30,091 nt of DNA from Thermocaproicibacter sp036260805 (GCA_036260805.1 DATALZ010000072.1:1-30091); one strand, 5' to 3'. Shown: positions 8,974 to 16,713, numbered from the stretch's first letter. Numbers and translations are program-made. The notes: generated from the letters alone by a model not told the origin.

Positions 8974-9005
8974 AGGGAAGGCTTCCGTTTCCGGCAGCCT
9001 TCCCT
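8974..9005 (-). terminator. Orphan minus-strand terminator
   Basis: AGGGAAGGCT (8974-8983) pairs with AGCCTTCCCT (8996-9005). On the minus strand it is followed by TTCTTTTTT. No gene lies between it and the terminator at 9116-9139, so it either ends a short untranslated RNA or is a leftover. Its stem repeats the core of the terminator at 6624-6662. Confidence 0.7.
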
Positions 9006-9115
9006 GAGGAGGACAGTGTACCCATTATTGTGCCTGTAAGTTATTGCCGCATCATGAAGCAAATCTGAGAGTTTAATGAGAAAAGAACAAAATGAAAGGG
9101 CTTTGAGCAAAGAAA
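9006..9115. other. Stretch without a recognised gene
   Basis: The gap 8689-9164 contains the chemoreceptor 3 leader and promoter, the orphan terminator and the XRE gene terminator. The ~110 bases between the two terminators hold no ORF with a ribosome-binding site and no convincing promoter. A small minus-strand RNA is possible but unsupported. Confidence 0.4.
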
Positions 9116-9139
9116 AAAGTCTGCCTGCAGGCAGACTTT
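9116..9139. terminator. Terminator after the XRE regulator gene
   Basis: AAAGTCTGCCTG (9116-9127) and CAGGCAGACTTT (9128-9139) form a perfect palindrome. An A-rich flank at 9111-9118 becomes the U-tract on the minus strand. It lies 25 bases after the stop codon of the 9165-9974 gene. Confidence 0.8.
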
Positions 9140-9164
9140 CAGAGGATTACCGTCTCGGCTGCGG

Positions 9165-9974
9165 TCAGCTGAAAAACAATAGAATCCAGTCATACAGCGG
9201 TTTCCATAAATTTGGGTATTCTTGATGCAGAAGCTGTGCGACCTGCGAAGCTTTTACGCTTGCGAACTGGTTTGAAGCTACTGTAATCGTTCGGGCTCCT
9301 TTTGCCACATTGCCGATTGCAATATGTCCGCTGGCGTATCCGCCTAACGCAAAATCCGAGGCGACAGCCATTCCGCCAACCGAAAACATGCCGATGGAAA
9401 GACCGCCAAGCGATACGACTCCCACTGCGATTCCGCCGATGGCCAAAGCGCCCAGAGCGAGTCCGCCAACAGCAAGAAGAAGCCCCGCGGCGATAGCGGC
9501 AAAGCAGAGCAAACCCGCGGAGAGTACTCCGATACACAGCCCGCCAAAAGACAGCAGCCCTATGGAGAGAAAACCCACAGAGATATTCCCTATTGCAACG
9601 ATTCCTTTCGCCACTGGCATTCCGCGGCCGATGTGAACGTGTACCAAGGGAAGGCCGAATAGAGTATGCTTGCTTACATATTCGTACTTCCGCAGAAAGC
9701 ACCAGCCGTACTCCGCAGAAGCGGATGCCCGTTCCGTACTGGATTCGAAACCGGGTGAAACTTCTTTTTCGCGTGTTTCATTCTCTTTTACCAGGTAATC
9801 GATACTGACTTGGAAAAGATCACTTAGTCGAATGATTTTTTCCATCTCTGGGTTTGCCAGACCCGATTCCCATTTGGAGATCGCCTGCCGGGAGACTCCT
9901 ACCGCCTCCGCCAGTGTTTCCTGCGACATGTGGCGCTCGGTTCTCAGCATCTGTAGCTTTTGGGCAAAGTTCAT
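9165..9974 (-). CDS. XRE-family regulator with a C-terminal glycine pentad-repeat domain
   Basis: The 269-residue product starts with an XRE-type helix-turn-helix (about 5-62; MSQETLAEAVGVSRQAISKWESG is typical). A linker follows at ~63-115. Residues ~124-226 are a run of about 20 five-residue units of the form G-x-hydrophobic-[Ala/Ser/Cys]-hydrophobic, such as GNISV, GFLSI, GGLAL, GALAI, GVVSL and GGLSI, with two one-residue register slips. This could form a small solenoid or a membrane-embedded domain. The C-terminus (227-269) is non-repetitive. I chose the ATG at 9974 because AAGGTG precedes it at good spacing; an upstream ATG at 10025 would place extra residues before the HTH and has no such site. 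The target genes are unknown. Confidence 0.88.
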   Translation of the reverse strand: MNFAQKLQMLRTERHMSQETLAEAVGVSRQAISKWESGLANPEMEKIIRLSDLFQVSIDYLVKENETREKEVSPGFESSTERASASAEYGWCFLRKYEYVSKHTLFGLPLVHVHIGRGMPVAKGIVAIGNISVGFLSIGLLSFGGLCIGVLSAGLLCFAAIAAGLLLAVGGLALGALAIGGIAVGVVSLGGLSIGMFSVGGMAVASDFALGGYASGHIAIGNVAKGARTITVASNQFASVKASQVAQLLHQEYPNLWKPLYDWILLFFS

Positions 9975-10069
9975 AACATCACCTTCGCGTTTATCATAAC
10001 GTAGAATCAGGCTGGATGCTATCACTTTCAGCGGACATTTTTGTCAACCGGTGGTTGCATCTGGTGTTT

Positions 10070-11026
10070 TCAGCTGTTTTTAAACTGCTGCTTCAAAAAA
10101 TCCTTAATCTCTTTCGCGATTTCGTCAGATTTATAATAATGGATAAAGTGGCCGCAGTTCAGTTGAATCAGCTTTATTTTGTTTGACTTTGCCGCGAACT
10201 TTCGGTGGATTGCAACCCAGCTCGGGCCGGTTCCCGTATCCTCGCCGTTCGAGCAGAACATCAGCATCGGAATGTTCGGAACGCCGCCTTTTTTAACCGT
10301 TTTGGCATTTGCCCCGACCGTGCGGCATTCCTGTGCAATATCGCTGTTCAGGGTTACCTTGTAATTGAGCAGCTTGTGCTGCTGAACTTCGCTTGCGGTC
10401 AGGCCGCGTTCGCTTACCGGGTCGAGAAGCGGGATGCGGTGAAGGCCTGTAAAAGTAGCAGCCTGCAGCAGCTTGATTTGCCAGTCATTGTTGTAGGAAG
10501 GCTCATAGGTTTCCGGCACGGATGGGTCAAGCCCTACAATTGCCGGGACTTCATCCGGGTGCTTCTGTGCCCAGTACAGTGCTTCCAATCCGGACATGGA
10601 GTGCGGCATCAGAACATACGGCCCGCTGATACCGGCCTGCTTGAGGGCTTCCCGGTCTTCGCGGACAAGCGTGTCGATATCCCTTGGCAGGCCGCTCACG
10701 TCGGAATATCCGTACCCGAATTTCTCAATTACTGCAACCCGGTATGTACCGCTCAGCTTGGAGTACAGCACCTTGTAGTCGTAAACCGGCGCCGCGACTC
10801 CTGCGCCGGACATCAGAACCAGCGTGGGCGTTCTTTGATTGTTTCCTTCGACATACACATGCATTTTATGCCCGTCCACCGTGACGAGCTTTCCGTTTGG
10901 TTTAATCTGGCCGGCTTCTCTGGTGAGCATAACATGGTGGTAAACCGCCATACCGATTAAAAATACCGCCACGGCTGCGATGAAAATCAGCAGAGCCTTG
11001 CCGATACGTTTCAATATCTTCTTCAT
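10070..11026 (-). CDS. Membrane-anchored alpha/beta hydrolase
   Basis: A serine hydrolase of 318 residues with an N-terminal membrane anchor (TM at ~10-30) and an outward-facing alpha/beta fold from ~45 on. Visible landmarks are the nucleophile elbow HSMSG with Ser143, LDPS with Asp167 after strand 6, and GHFIHYY with His293 as the likely catalytic base. The oxyanion region is LMSGAGV (71-77). GAGGA precedes the ATG at 11026 by 6 bases. Substrate unknown: the family includes esterases, lipases and peptidases. It lies 95 bases upstream of the XRE gene on the same strand and may or may not be co-transcribed with it; no clear terminator separates them. Confidence 0.88.
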   Translation of the reverse strand: MKKILKRIGKALLIFIAAVAVFLIGMAVYHHVMLTREAGQIKPNGKLVTVDGHKMHVYVEGNNQRTPTLVLMSGAGVAAPVYDYKVLYSKLSGTYRVAVIEKFGYGYSDVSGLPRDIDTLVREDREALKQAGISGPYVLMPHSMSGLEALYWAQKHPDEVPAIVGLDPSVPETYEPSYNNDWQIKLLQAATFTGLHRIPLLDPVSERGLTASEVQQHKLLNYKVTLNSDIAQECRTVGANAKTVKKGGVPNIPMLMFCSNGEDTGTGPSWVAIHRKFAAKSNKIKLIQLNCGHFIHYYKSDEIAKEIKDFLKQQFKNS

Positions 11027-11060
11027 AAGAAATCCTCAATTCCCGTTTCCCTTTGAGTTA

Positions 11061-11066
11061 ATTATA
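11061..11066 (-). promoter_or_regulatory. Extended -10 promoter element for the hydrolase
   Basis: On the minus strand TGGTATAAT gives a perfect -10 box (11061-11066) with a TGn extension. No good -35 box is seen. The predicted start is ~28 bases before the start codon at 11026. Confidence 0.5.
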
Positions 11067-11169
11067 CCATAGAAAGCAGGAACATATTGGCAAAAATTAT
11101 TTTTTACCAGATCCAGAAAGAAGAAGAATCGGTTCATTTTTTGGCAGAAAATTTCAAGAACGAAAACAA

Positions 11170-11202
11170 AACCGGCAGTTCTCCTCAGTAGAACTGTCGG
11201 TT
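11170..11202 (-). terminator. Terminator after the threonine aldolase gene
   Basis: AACCGGCAGTTC (11170-11181) and GAACTGTCGGTT (11191-11202) form a 12-bp stem with one G-U pair. On the minus strand it is followed by TTGTTTTCG. It lies 11 bases after the stop codon. Confidence 0.8.
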
Positions 11203-11213
11203 CGCTCCGTTAT

Positions 11214-12248
11214 TTACAGCTTTTCAATATCACGTATCAGCTCGTCAACGTCGCTTTCCTTTGTCGCCCAGCTGGTGCAGAATCGTACCGCAGTGTGCGA
11301 ATCGTCGGTCTTTGTCCAAAAGGAATACGAGTATTTTTCGGATAGAACCGCAAGCTTGTCATCCGGAAGAATGGGGAACTGCTGGTTGGTGACGGACTCA
11401 TACAGGAACGGATAGCCTTTTTCCGTAAAGGCCTTTTTGATCTTCATCGCAAGTTTGTCGGCATGAGCCGAAATCTCAAAATACAGGTTATCCCGGAACA
11501 GAACGTCAAACTGGATTCCGAGAAGCCGCCCCTTCGCAAGCATGCCGCCGCGCTGCTTCAGAATGTACCGAAAATCTTTCTGCAGGCGTTTGTCGGTAAT
11601 GACGACCGCTTCGCCGAACAGTGCGCCGACTTTTGTTCCGCCAATGTAGAAAACGTCGCACAGCCTTGCAAGATCGGCCAGCGTTACATCGTTGCCATCC
11701 GCCATAAGGCCGTAACCGAGCCGCGCGCCGTCAAGGAAAAGCGGGAGCCCGCATCTGCGGCAGACGGCGCTTAGCTGCTCAAGCTCTTCTTTCGTATATA
11801 ACGCGCCGTTTTCGGCAGGGTATGAGATGTACACCATGCCGGGCTGAACCATATGCTCGTGGGTCTCGTCGTTCCAGTGCTCGTCGTAAACCTTTTGCAC
11901 CTGCCGGGCGGATAATTTCCCGTCTGTACTTTCCACAGCAAGAACTTTGTGGCCGGTAGCCTCAATTGCGCCGCTTTCATGCACATTCACGTGCCCCGTA
12001 ACAGCGGCTATCACGCCCTGATGCGGGCGCAGAATGGAAGCGACTACGATTAAATTCGCCTGTGTTCCGCCCACAAGGAACTGCACGTCAGCCTCGTCGT
12101 TCCCGCAAAGGGACAGAATGGATTTTCTTGCGCTTTCGCAGTAGACGTCCATTCCGTAACCGGGAGTCTGCTCCAGATTTGTTTCAGCCATTTTTTCAAG
12201 GATTTTTGGGTGGGCACCTTCCAGATAGTCGCTTTCGAACCGTATCAT
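11214..12248 (-). CDS. Threonine aldolase-family PLP enzyme (beta-eliminating lyase fold)
   Basis: A PLP-dependent fold-type I enzyme resembling low-specificity L-threonine aldolases (LtaE-type), which split threonine to glycine and acetaldehyde. Visible marks are FLVGGTQAN (58-65), the phosphate-binding turn; FLDGARLGYG (171-180) with Asp173 contacting the PLP ring nitrogen; and FYIGGTKVGALFG (200-212) with Lys206 as the Schiff-base lysine. The length of 344 residues is normal. I place the start at the ATG at 12248 (MIRFESDY) because AAAGGAAG precedes it at good spacing; an upstream start at 12299 would add 17 residues without homology or site. It is monocistronic, with its own promoter and terminator. 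Related Clostridia proteins of this fold are often annotated only as aminotransferase or lyase, so the exact substrate is less certain than the fold. Confidence 0.9.
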   Translation of the reverse strand: MIRFESDYLEGAHPKILEKMAETNLEQTPGYGMDVYCESARKSILSLCGNDEADVQFLVGGTQANLIVVASILRPHQGVIAAVTGHVNVHESGAIEATGHKVLAVESTDGKLSARQVQKVYDEHWNDETHEHMVQPGMVYISYPAENGALYTKEELEQLSAVCRRCGLPLFLDGARLGYGLMADGNDVTLADLARLCDVFYIGGTKVGALFGEAVVITDKRLQKDFRYILKQRGGMLAKGRLLGIQFDVLFRDNLYFEISAHADKLAMKIKKAFTEKGYPFLYESVTNQQFPILPDDKLAVLSEKYSYSFWTKTDDSHTAVRFCTSWATKESDVDELIRDIEKL

Positions 12249-12355
12249 TTTCTGCTTCCTTTCATTTGACGGATTCTTCCCAAAGGGCATTTGCTGCAAG
12301 CCGTAAGCCGTTTTTTCATATCGGGAGAACAGCTGCAGTAACCATAGATGAAAGA

Positions 12356-12361
12356 ATTATA
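12356..12361 (-). promoter_or_regulatory. Extended -10 promoter element for the threonine aldolase gene
   Basis: On the minus strand TGTTATAAT provides a perfect -10 box (12356-12361) with a TGn extension and no clear -35. The leader would be ~100 nt; no riboswitch or T-box motif is recognisable in it. Confidence 0.45.
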
Positions 12362-12486
12362 ACAGATCGCGAAATGCTTAAAATTCGATACCTGCAAAAG
12401 AAACAAATCCATCGCACGGCTTAGATTGAATATGAAACTATTCTCTGGAAAAAATTAATTTTGCAATTATTCCAAAAAAATTCAAT

Positions 12487-12516
12487 TTGAAGAAGGCGGA
12501 AATAGTAAAATTTAAT
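12487..12516 (+). promoter_or_regulatory. Candidate promoter for the PocR chemoreceptor
   Basis: TTGAAG (12487-12492) and TTTAAT (12511-12516) are separated by 18 bases. The position, ~30 bases before the start codon, is reasonable. Confidence 0.45.
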
Positions 12517-12545
12517 TATCTTATCAACATGGAGGAGATGACTTA

Positions 12546-13592
12546 ATGATTAAAGTTTCCCAGGATGAAAAAATTGATTTAAAGGCATTGGAAATCACCG
12601 ATATTGTAGATATTGAACTGCTGCAGAATTTTCAAGATAATTTTGCAATCGGAATGAACTGTGCCAGCGTCACGGTGGACCGGAACGGAAACCCGGTGAC
12701 CAAACCCAGCTCTTACACAAGGTTCTGTACGAATTTTATTCATAAATCCCCCATCGGTGACAGCAGGTGCGCCGATTCCCATAACCGGATGGGCAAGGAA
12801 GCAGCCCGAACTTTGAAGCCGTATGTGGGCAAATGCCATGCAGGGCTGATTGATTTTGCGGCGCCGGTCAGCGTGAACGGCGAGCTGATTGGAACGGTCC
12901 TGGGTGGGCAGATCCTGGCGGAAAAGGCAGATCCGGAAGTTTACCGTAAAGTTGCGGCGGAACTTGGTATTTATGCGGATGGGCTGGTTGACGCGGCGGG
13001 CGAAGTCAGCGTCAGCGATATGAGAAATATTGGAGCGGCGGCCGAAGTCCTCTACATCGTCGTAAACACCCTTGCACAGAACGGATATACCAAACTCCAA
13101 CTCGAAACCATTGCAAAACGGCTTGCCGGTAAATTCGTTGAAATTTCTGCTACGCTGGAGGAGCTTGCCTCGTCCGCACAGAGCATTATGGGCGAGCAGC
13201 AGAATCTCAATCAGGAAATTATGCAGATCGGCAAATTCAATAAAGAGATCAACAACATCCTCGAACTGATCAATAAAATCTCGATGAATACAAAGATTCT
13301 CGGTATCAACTCGTCCATTGAGGCTGCGCATGCAGGCGAGGCTGGAATCGGCTTTGCCGTAGTTGCAAAAGAGATTAAAAATCTTTCAGACAGTTCCAAG
13401 GAGACCGCCAACCAAATAGCACAATTAACGGGAAAAATAAAGGATTCCATCGATTCCACCGTCAATCATTCCGAAATTACGCTCAGTACCACAAAAGAGC
13501 AGACGAAAGCGATGGAAGATGTGGCAAACGCGGTTCAGCAGATCGTTCATCTGGCGGACGAGCTGGACCACATGATGAAGGTTGCACAATAA
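12546..13592 (+). CDS. Soluble chemoreceptor with PocR sensory domain
   Basis: A cytoplasmic chemoreceptor-like protein of 348 residues with no membrane segment. Residues ~14-178 form a PocR-type sensory domain, the fold first described in the propanediol regulator PocR. It carries FCTNFI, SRCADSH and KCHAGLIDFAAPV with cysteines at 61, 75 and 97, positions commonly occupied in this family. Residues ~190-345 form a short methyl-accepting-type signalling hairpin; its tip reads ISMNTKILGINSSIEAAHAG (245-264) in place of the usual IAxQTNLLALNAAxEAARAG. GGAGGAG precedes the ATG. It probably senses a cytoplasmic metabolite and either joins a chemotaxis array or signals in another way. It is monocistronic, divergent from the threonine aldolase gene. 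Confidence 0.92.
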   Translation: MIKVSQDEKIDLKALEITDIVDIELLQNFQDNFAIGMNCASVTVDRNGNPVTKPSSYTRFCTNFIHKSPIGDSRCADSHNRMGKEAARTLKPYVGKCHAGLIDFAAPVSVNGELIGTVLGGQILAEKADPEVYRKVAAELGIYADGLVDAAGEVSVSDMRNIGAAAEVLYIVVNTLAQNGYTKLQLETIAKRLAGKFVEISATLEELASSAQSIMGEQQNLNQEIMQIGKFNKEINNILELINKISMNTKILGINSSIEAAHAGEAGIGFAVVAKEIKNLSDSSKETANQIAQLTGKIKDSIDSTVNHSEITLSTTKEQTKAMEDVANAVQQIVHLADELDHMMKVAQ

Positions 13593-13608
13593 GAGGTTTT
13601 CTGCCAAC

Positions 13609-13658
13609 AAAAAAGGGTGTTTGCAAATGAATCTTTATTCATTCGCGGCACCCTTTTT
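13609..13658 (+). terminator. Terminator after the PocR chemoreceptor
   Basis: AAAAAGGGTG (13610-13619) pairs with CACCCTTTTT (13649-13658). A second inner stem (AATGAAT with ATTCATT) tops the hairpin. It lies 17 bases after the stop codon. The rest of 13659-13911 holds only a weak promoter. Confidence 0.85.
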
Positions 13659-13789
13659 AAGACTCACAGTAACAGTTCGGTCTGCATCCTTATTCCATTA
13701 ATATCCTAATTTTTAACCATTATGTTCCTCAAAATTGCAGGAGACAACGAATTATTGAGCGGAGAGAAACAAGAAAAGATAAAAAATAG

Positions 13790-13795
13790 TATAAT
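13790..13795 (+). promoter_or_regulatory. Possible -10 box for the next chemoreceptor
   Basis: A perfect TATAAT at 13790-13795 lies 117 bases before the start codon at 13912, but there is no matching -35 box and no TGn extension. Confidence 0.35.
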
Positions 13796-13911
13796 ATTCT
13801 TAAAGTTTTCAGATAAATTTAACAATAAATTCATATCAAAATTCTAAACTTAAGCCAATCACAACAGTACACCAAATATTAGCAGCAATAATATTGAGAG
13901 GGATGCACAAA

Positions 13912-15255
13912 ATGGCGAAGAACATAAAGCAAAAAGGTATGAAATTAAGGAAAAAACTCATCCTGTCCTTTGTTCTGATTGCTCTTATTGCAAGTATCGG
14001 CAGCGTAATCGGAATCGTCACCATGATGGGTTCCAAACCGTCGGGTCAGGGTCAGGCAGCAGGGAGCCAGACATCAAGCAGCAGTCAGACCGGAACAGAT
14101 ACCCAAGGGAACGATGACCACCGTTCGCCGGAAACAATCATAGCAATCTGTGTTGCAGCATCTTTTGCCGTCTCAGTTTTTATTGCGTTTCGTCTTTCAA
14201 AAGGAATCAGCGAACCGATCGTTAAAATGACCGATGCGGCGAAGCAGCTCGCAGCTGGCAATCTGAATGTGGAGATTAAAGCCGACACAAAGGATGAGAT
14301 CGGAGAACTGGGCGCAGCCCTTTCTGAATCCACCTCTTCCATTAAGGCTTACATATCGGATCTCAGCGGAAATCTCGGTAAAATGGCGCATGGGGATTTT
14401 CAGATTGAGAGATCACTGGAATACAAAGGCGACTTTAAGGAACTTGCCGAATCCATGGCGCTCATTACACATTCGCTGAATCATACGCTCAAAGAGATTG
14501 CTCAGGCGGCCGATCAGGTGTCCAGCGGCTCCGGCCAGATATCCGGAAGCGCGCAGGCGCTGGCACAGGGCGCAGCCGAACAGGCAAGTTCTATTCAGGA
14601 ACTTTCGGCAACGGTTAAGGAAGTTTCCGAGAGCGCCGGGCAGAACGCGAAATCCGCCATCGACGCAAATGAGCATGTTGTACATGTCAGCTCCGAGCTG
14701 ATCAAGAACAACAAGCAGATGACAGAGATGCTCATGGCAATGACCAAGATTTCCAATTCTTCCAAAGAGATCGGTAAAATTATCAAAACGATTGAAGACA
14801 TCGCATTCCAGACCAATATTCTCGCTTTGAACGCCGCCGTGGAAGCGGCCAGAGCAGGCGAAGCGGGCAAGGGCTTCGCGGTTGTTGCGGATGAAGTGCG
14901 CAATCTTGCCGGCAAGAGCGCCGAAGCGGTAAAAGACACAACCGCTTTAATTGAAAAGTCCATTTCTGAGGTGGACAGCGGCAGCGCCATTGCGAACCAG
15001 ATGTCCGAGTCCATGATGCAGGTTGTCATCGATACGAAAGCGGCTACTGACTCCGTGAAAAAAATTACTCAGATTTCGGAACAGCAGGCAAAATCCATCA
15101 GCCAGATTAACGTCGGAGTCGACCAGATTTCCGCCGTTGTTCAGACGAACTCCGCTACCGCAGAAGAAAGTGCGGCGGCAAGCGAGGAGCTTTCCAGCCA
15201 GGCGCAGGTTATGCGCGACATGGTATCTCATTTTAAATTCAGGAGCGATGACTAA
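13912..15255 (+). CDS. Chemoreceptor with a minimal extracellular segment
   Basis: A membrane chemoreceptor of 447 residues that lacks a normal ligand-binding domain. TM1 is at ~15-39 and TM2 at ~74-93. Between them are only ~33 residues of Gly/Ser/Gln/Thr-rich low-complexity sequence (about 41-73). HAMP follows at ~94-148, then the signalling domain with a canonical tip (IEDIAFQTNILALNAAVEAA) and KGFAVVADEVRNLA. The start at 13912 (MAKNIKQK) is favoured because AGAGGG lies 9 bases upstream; an ATG at 13903 overlaps that site. It ends only 357 bases before mglB, separated by a strong terminator. It could sense through its membrane or HAMP region, or rely on a partner protein. Confidence 0.93.
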   Translation: MAKNIKQKGMKLRKKLILSFVLIALIASIGSVIGIVTMMGSKPSGQGQAAGSQTSSSSQTGTDTQGNDDHRSPETIIAICVAASFAVSVFIAFRLSKGISEPIVKMTDAAKQLAAGNLNVEIKADTKDEIGELGAALSESTSSIKAYISDLSGNLGKMAHGDFQIERSLEYKGDFKELAESMALITHSLNHTLKEIAQAADQVSSGSGQISGSAQALAQGAAEQASSIQELSATVKEVSESAGQNAKSAIDANEHVVHVSSELIKNNKQMTEMLMAMTKISNSSKEIGKIIKTIEDIAFQTNILALNAAVEAARAGEAGKGFAVVADEVRNLAGKSAEAVKDTTALIEKSISEVDSGSAIANQMSESMMQVVIDTKAATDSVKKITQISEQQAKSISQINVGVDQISAVVQTNSATAEESAAASEELSSQAQVMRDMVSHFKFRSDD

Positions 15256-15280
15256 GTTAAAAAGTACACACGAAAAGCAT

Positions 15281-15309
15281 GGCGGCGGGAGCAATCCCGC
15301 CGCCGTTTT
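15281..15309 (+). terminator. Strong terminator between the chemoreceptor and the mgl locus
   Basis: GGCGGCGGGA (15281-15290) and TCCCGCCGCC (15295-15304) form a perfect 10-bp GC-rich stem with a GCAA tetraloop, followed by GTTTTT. Between 15310 and 15500 nothing is recognised. Confidence 0.9.
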
Positions 15310-15512
15310 TGCGTGTCTGTACGGGCCCGGGAACGCGCGAAAATCGACAGTAACTGCAATGCCGGAAAGAGGTCAAATTCATGGCGGAACAAGCCTCGTT
15401 TTGGCAGAATTGTTGAAAAATTATAAGATTTTATCTCCCAGTATGGATAACATGCAAAGAAATTCAATACAACTTCGAAGAATTTTATATGGATTTATCA
15501 CTTTTAACTAAT

Positions 15513-15518
15513 TATAAT
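15513..15518 (+). promoter_or_regulatory. -10 box of the mgl operon promoter
   Basis: A perfect TATAAT (15513-15518) lies in an AT-rich stretch ~95 bases before mglB. The -35 region has no good consensus match, which fits a promoter that needs an activator such as the AraC-type regulator encoded downstream (inference). Confidence 0.5.
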
Positions 15519-15551
15519 ATAGCCAAGAAAAGTAAGCAATGAGGTAAGAAT

Positions 15552-15567
15552 TTGTGCAATTGCACAA
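15552..15567 (+). promoter_or_regulatory. 16-bp perfect palindrome in the mglB leader, possible operator
   Basis: TTGTGCAATTGCACAA is a perfect dyad located ~30 bases after the predicted transcription start. Position and symmetry fit a repressor site of the LacI/GalR kind or similar; the bound protein is unknown. It does not match a catabolite-response element, and it is shorter than a Rex site. Confidence 0.4.
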
Positions 15568-15612
15568 TGCCGAAAAAGCTTATAAATTCTTTAGAAAGTA
15601 GGGGAGATTTAC

Positions 15613-16713
15613 ATGAAAAAAGCAGTTGCTCTTATTATGGCATCTTTGATGATCGGGGCTGCGGCAACAGGTTGCTCCAGCTCAACACCGACAGCGGCTT
15701 CTACTGCCGGAACCGCAAGCGCGGGCGCATCCGCAGCATCCGCAGCAGCTTCCACAGTTGCAGCGTCTGATGTGTCAGTTGGTACCTGCATCTACAAGTT
15801 CGACGATACTTTCATGACCGGCGTTCGTAACGCTATGACAGCCGATGCAAAGACTCTGGGCATTACACTGGACATCGTGGATTCCCAGAACAAACAGCCG
15901 ACTCAGAACGAGCAGGTAGATACCTTCATCACAAAAGGTGTTTCCGCACTGGCTGTTAACCCGGTTGACCGTACCGCTGCAGAGTCCATTCTGCAGAAAG
16001 CAAAAGCTAAGAACCTTCCAATCGTTTTCCTCAACCGTGAGCCGGAAGCAAACGTTATGAAGGAATACGACAAAATCTGGTACGTCGGTGCTCATGCTGA
16101 ACAGTCCGGTACTCTTCAGGGCGAACTGATTGCCGACTACTTCAAGAAGAACAAGGACGCCGATAAGAACCACGACGGCAAGATCCAGTACGTTATGCTT
16201 CAGGGCGAGCCTGGCCATCAGGATGCAACGCTCCGCACAAAGTACTCCATCGATGCAATTCAGAAGGCTGGATTCCAGGTTGAAAAACTTGCTGCCGATA
16301 CCGCTTACTGGGATAAGGCAAAAGCTACAGACCTTATGAATAACTTTATCACATCCAAGGGCGTTGACAAGATCGAAGCTGTTCTCTGCAACAACGACGA
16401 TATGGCTTGCGGCGCAATTGAATCCCTCAAAGCTCATGGCTACAACAAGGGCGACAAGACCAAGTACATCCCGGTTGTCGGTGTTGATGCAACATCCGCA
16501 GGCCTGCAGGCTATGAAAGAGGGCTCCATGCTCGGCACAGTTCTGAACGATGCTACAAACCAGGGCAAAGCTACCGTTAACATCGCTGCTGCTGCTGCTC
16601 AGGGCAAACAGATCACGAAGGATACTGTTGGTTACACCGTTACAGACAACAAGTACGTCTGGATTGACTATGTGAAGGTTACTCAGGATAACTACACACA
16701 GTACATGAAATAA
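15613..16713 (+). CDS. mglB: Galactose/glucose-binding lipoprotein MglB
   Basis: The extracellular sugar-binding component of a galactose/methyl-galactoside ABC importer, 366 residues. A lipoprotein signal peptide ends at ATGC with Cys21; an Ala/Ser/Thr-rich tether of ~35 residues follows. The mature part lines up with E. coli MglB: FDDTFM near the N-terminus, DSQN, NPVDRTAA, NREPE, the calcium-loop-like DKNHDGKIQ, GEPGHQDA (sugar-stacking and polar contacts), LCNNDDMA, VVGVDA and LNDATNQGKA. GGGGAG precedes the ATG. It is first in the mglBAC operon. An intercistronic hairpin after it should make it more abundant than the ATPase and permease. Codon use looks strongly biased, consistent with high expression. 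Confidence 0.95.
   Translation: MKKAVALIMASLMIGAAATGCSSSTPTAASTAGTASAGASAASAAASTVAASDVSVGTCIYKFDDTFMTGVRNAMTADAKTLGITLDIVDSQNKQPTQNEQVDTFITKGVSALAVNPVDRTAAESILQKAKAKNLPIVFLNREPEANVMKEYDKIWYVGAHAEQSGTLQGELIADYFKKNKDADKNHDGKIQYVMLQGEPGHQDATLRTKYSIDAIQKAGFQVEKLAADTAYWDKAKATDLMNNFITSKGVDKIEAVLCNNDDMACGAIESLKAHGYNKGDKTKYIPVVGVDATSAGLQAMKEGSMLGTVLNDATNQGKATVNIAAAAAQGKQITKDTVGYTVTDNKYVWIDYVKVTQDNYTQYMK

Noticed and set aside
8904..9110. 68-residue minus-strand ORF between two terminators
   Set aside because: It starts with TTG next to the terminator hairpin, has no ribosome-binding site, and runs through a second terminator.
10019..10047. TTGACA with TGATAG on the minus strand upstream of the XRE gene
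   Set aside because: The -35 box is perfect and spacing is 17, but the -10 box matches at only two positions. A TATGAT nearby has no -35. I could not choose one.
8749..13858. Shared 12-base motif AACTTAAGCCAA near two chemoreceptor genes (8749-8760 and 13847-13858)
   Set aside because: Orientation relative to the genes differs, and matches of this length are expected by chance many times in a window of this size.
15137..15511. ORF overlapping the chemoreceptor end and running to 15511
   Set aside because: It lies in another frame of a clear gene, passes through a strong terminator and shows no recognisable protein.
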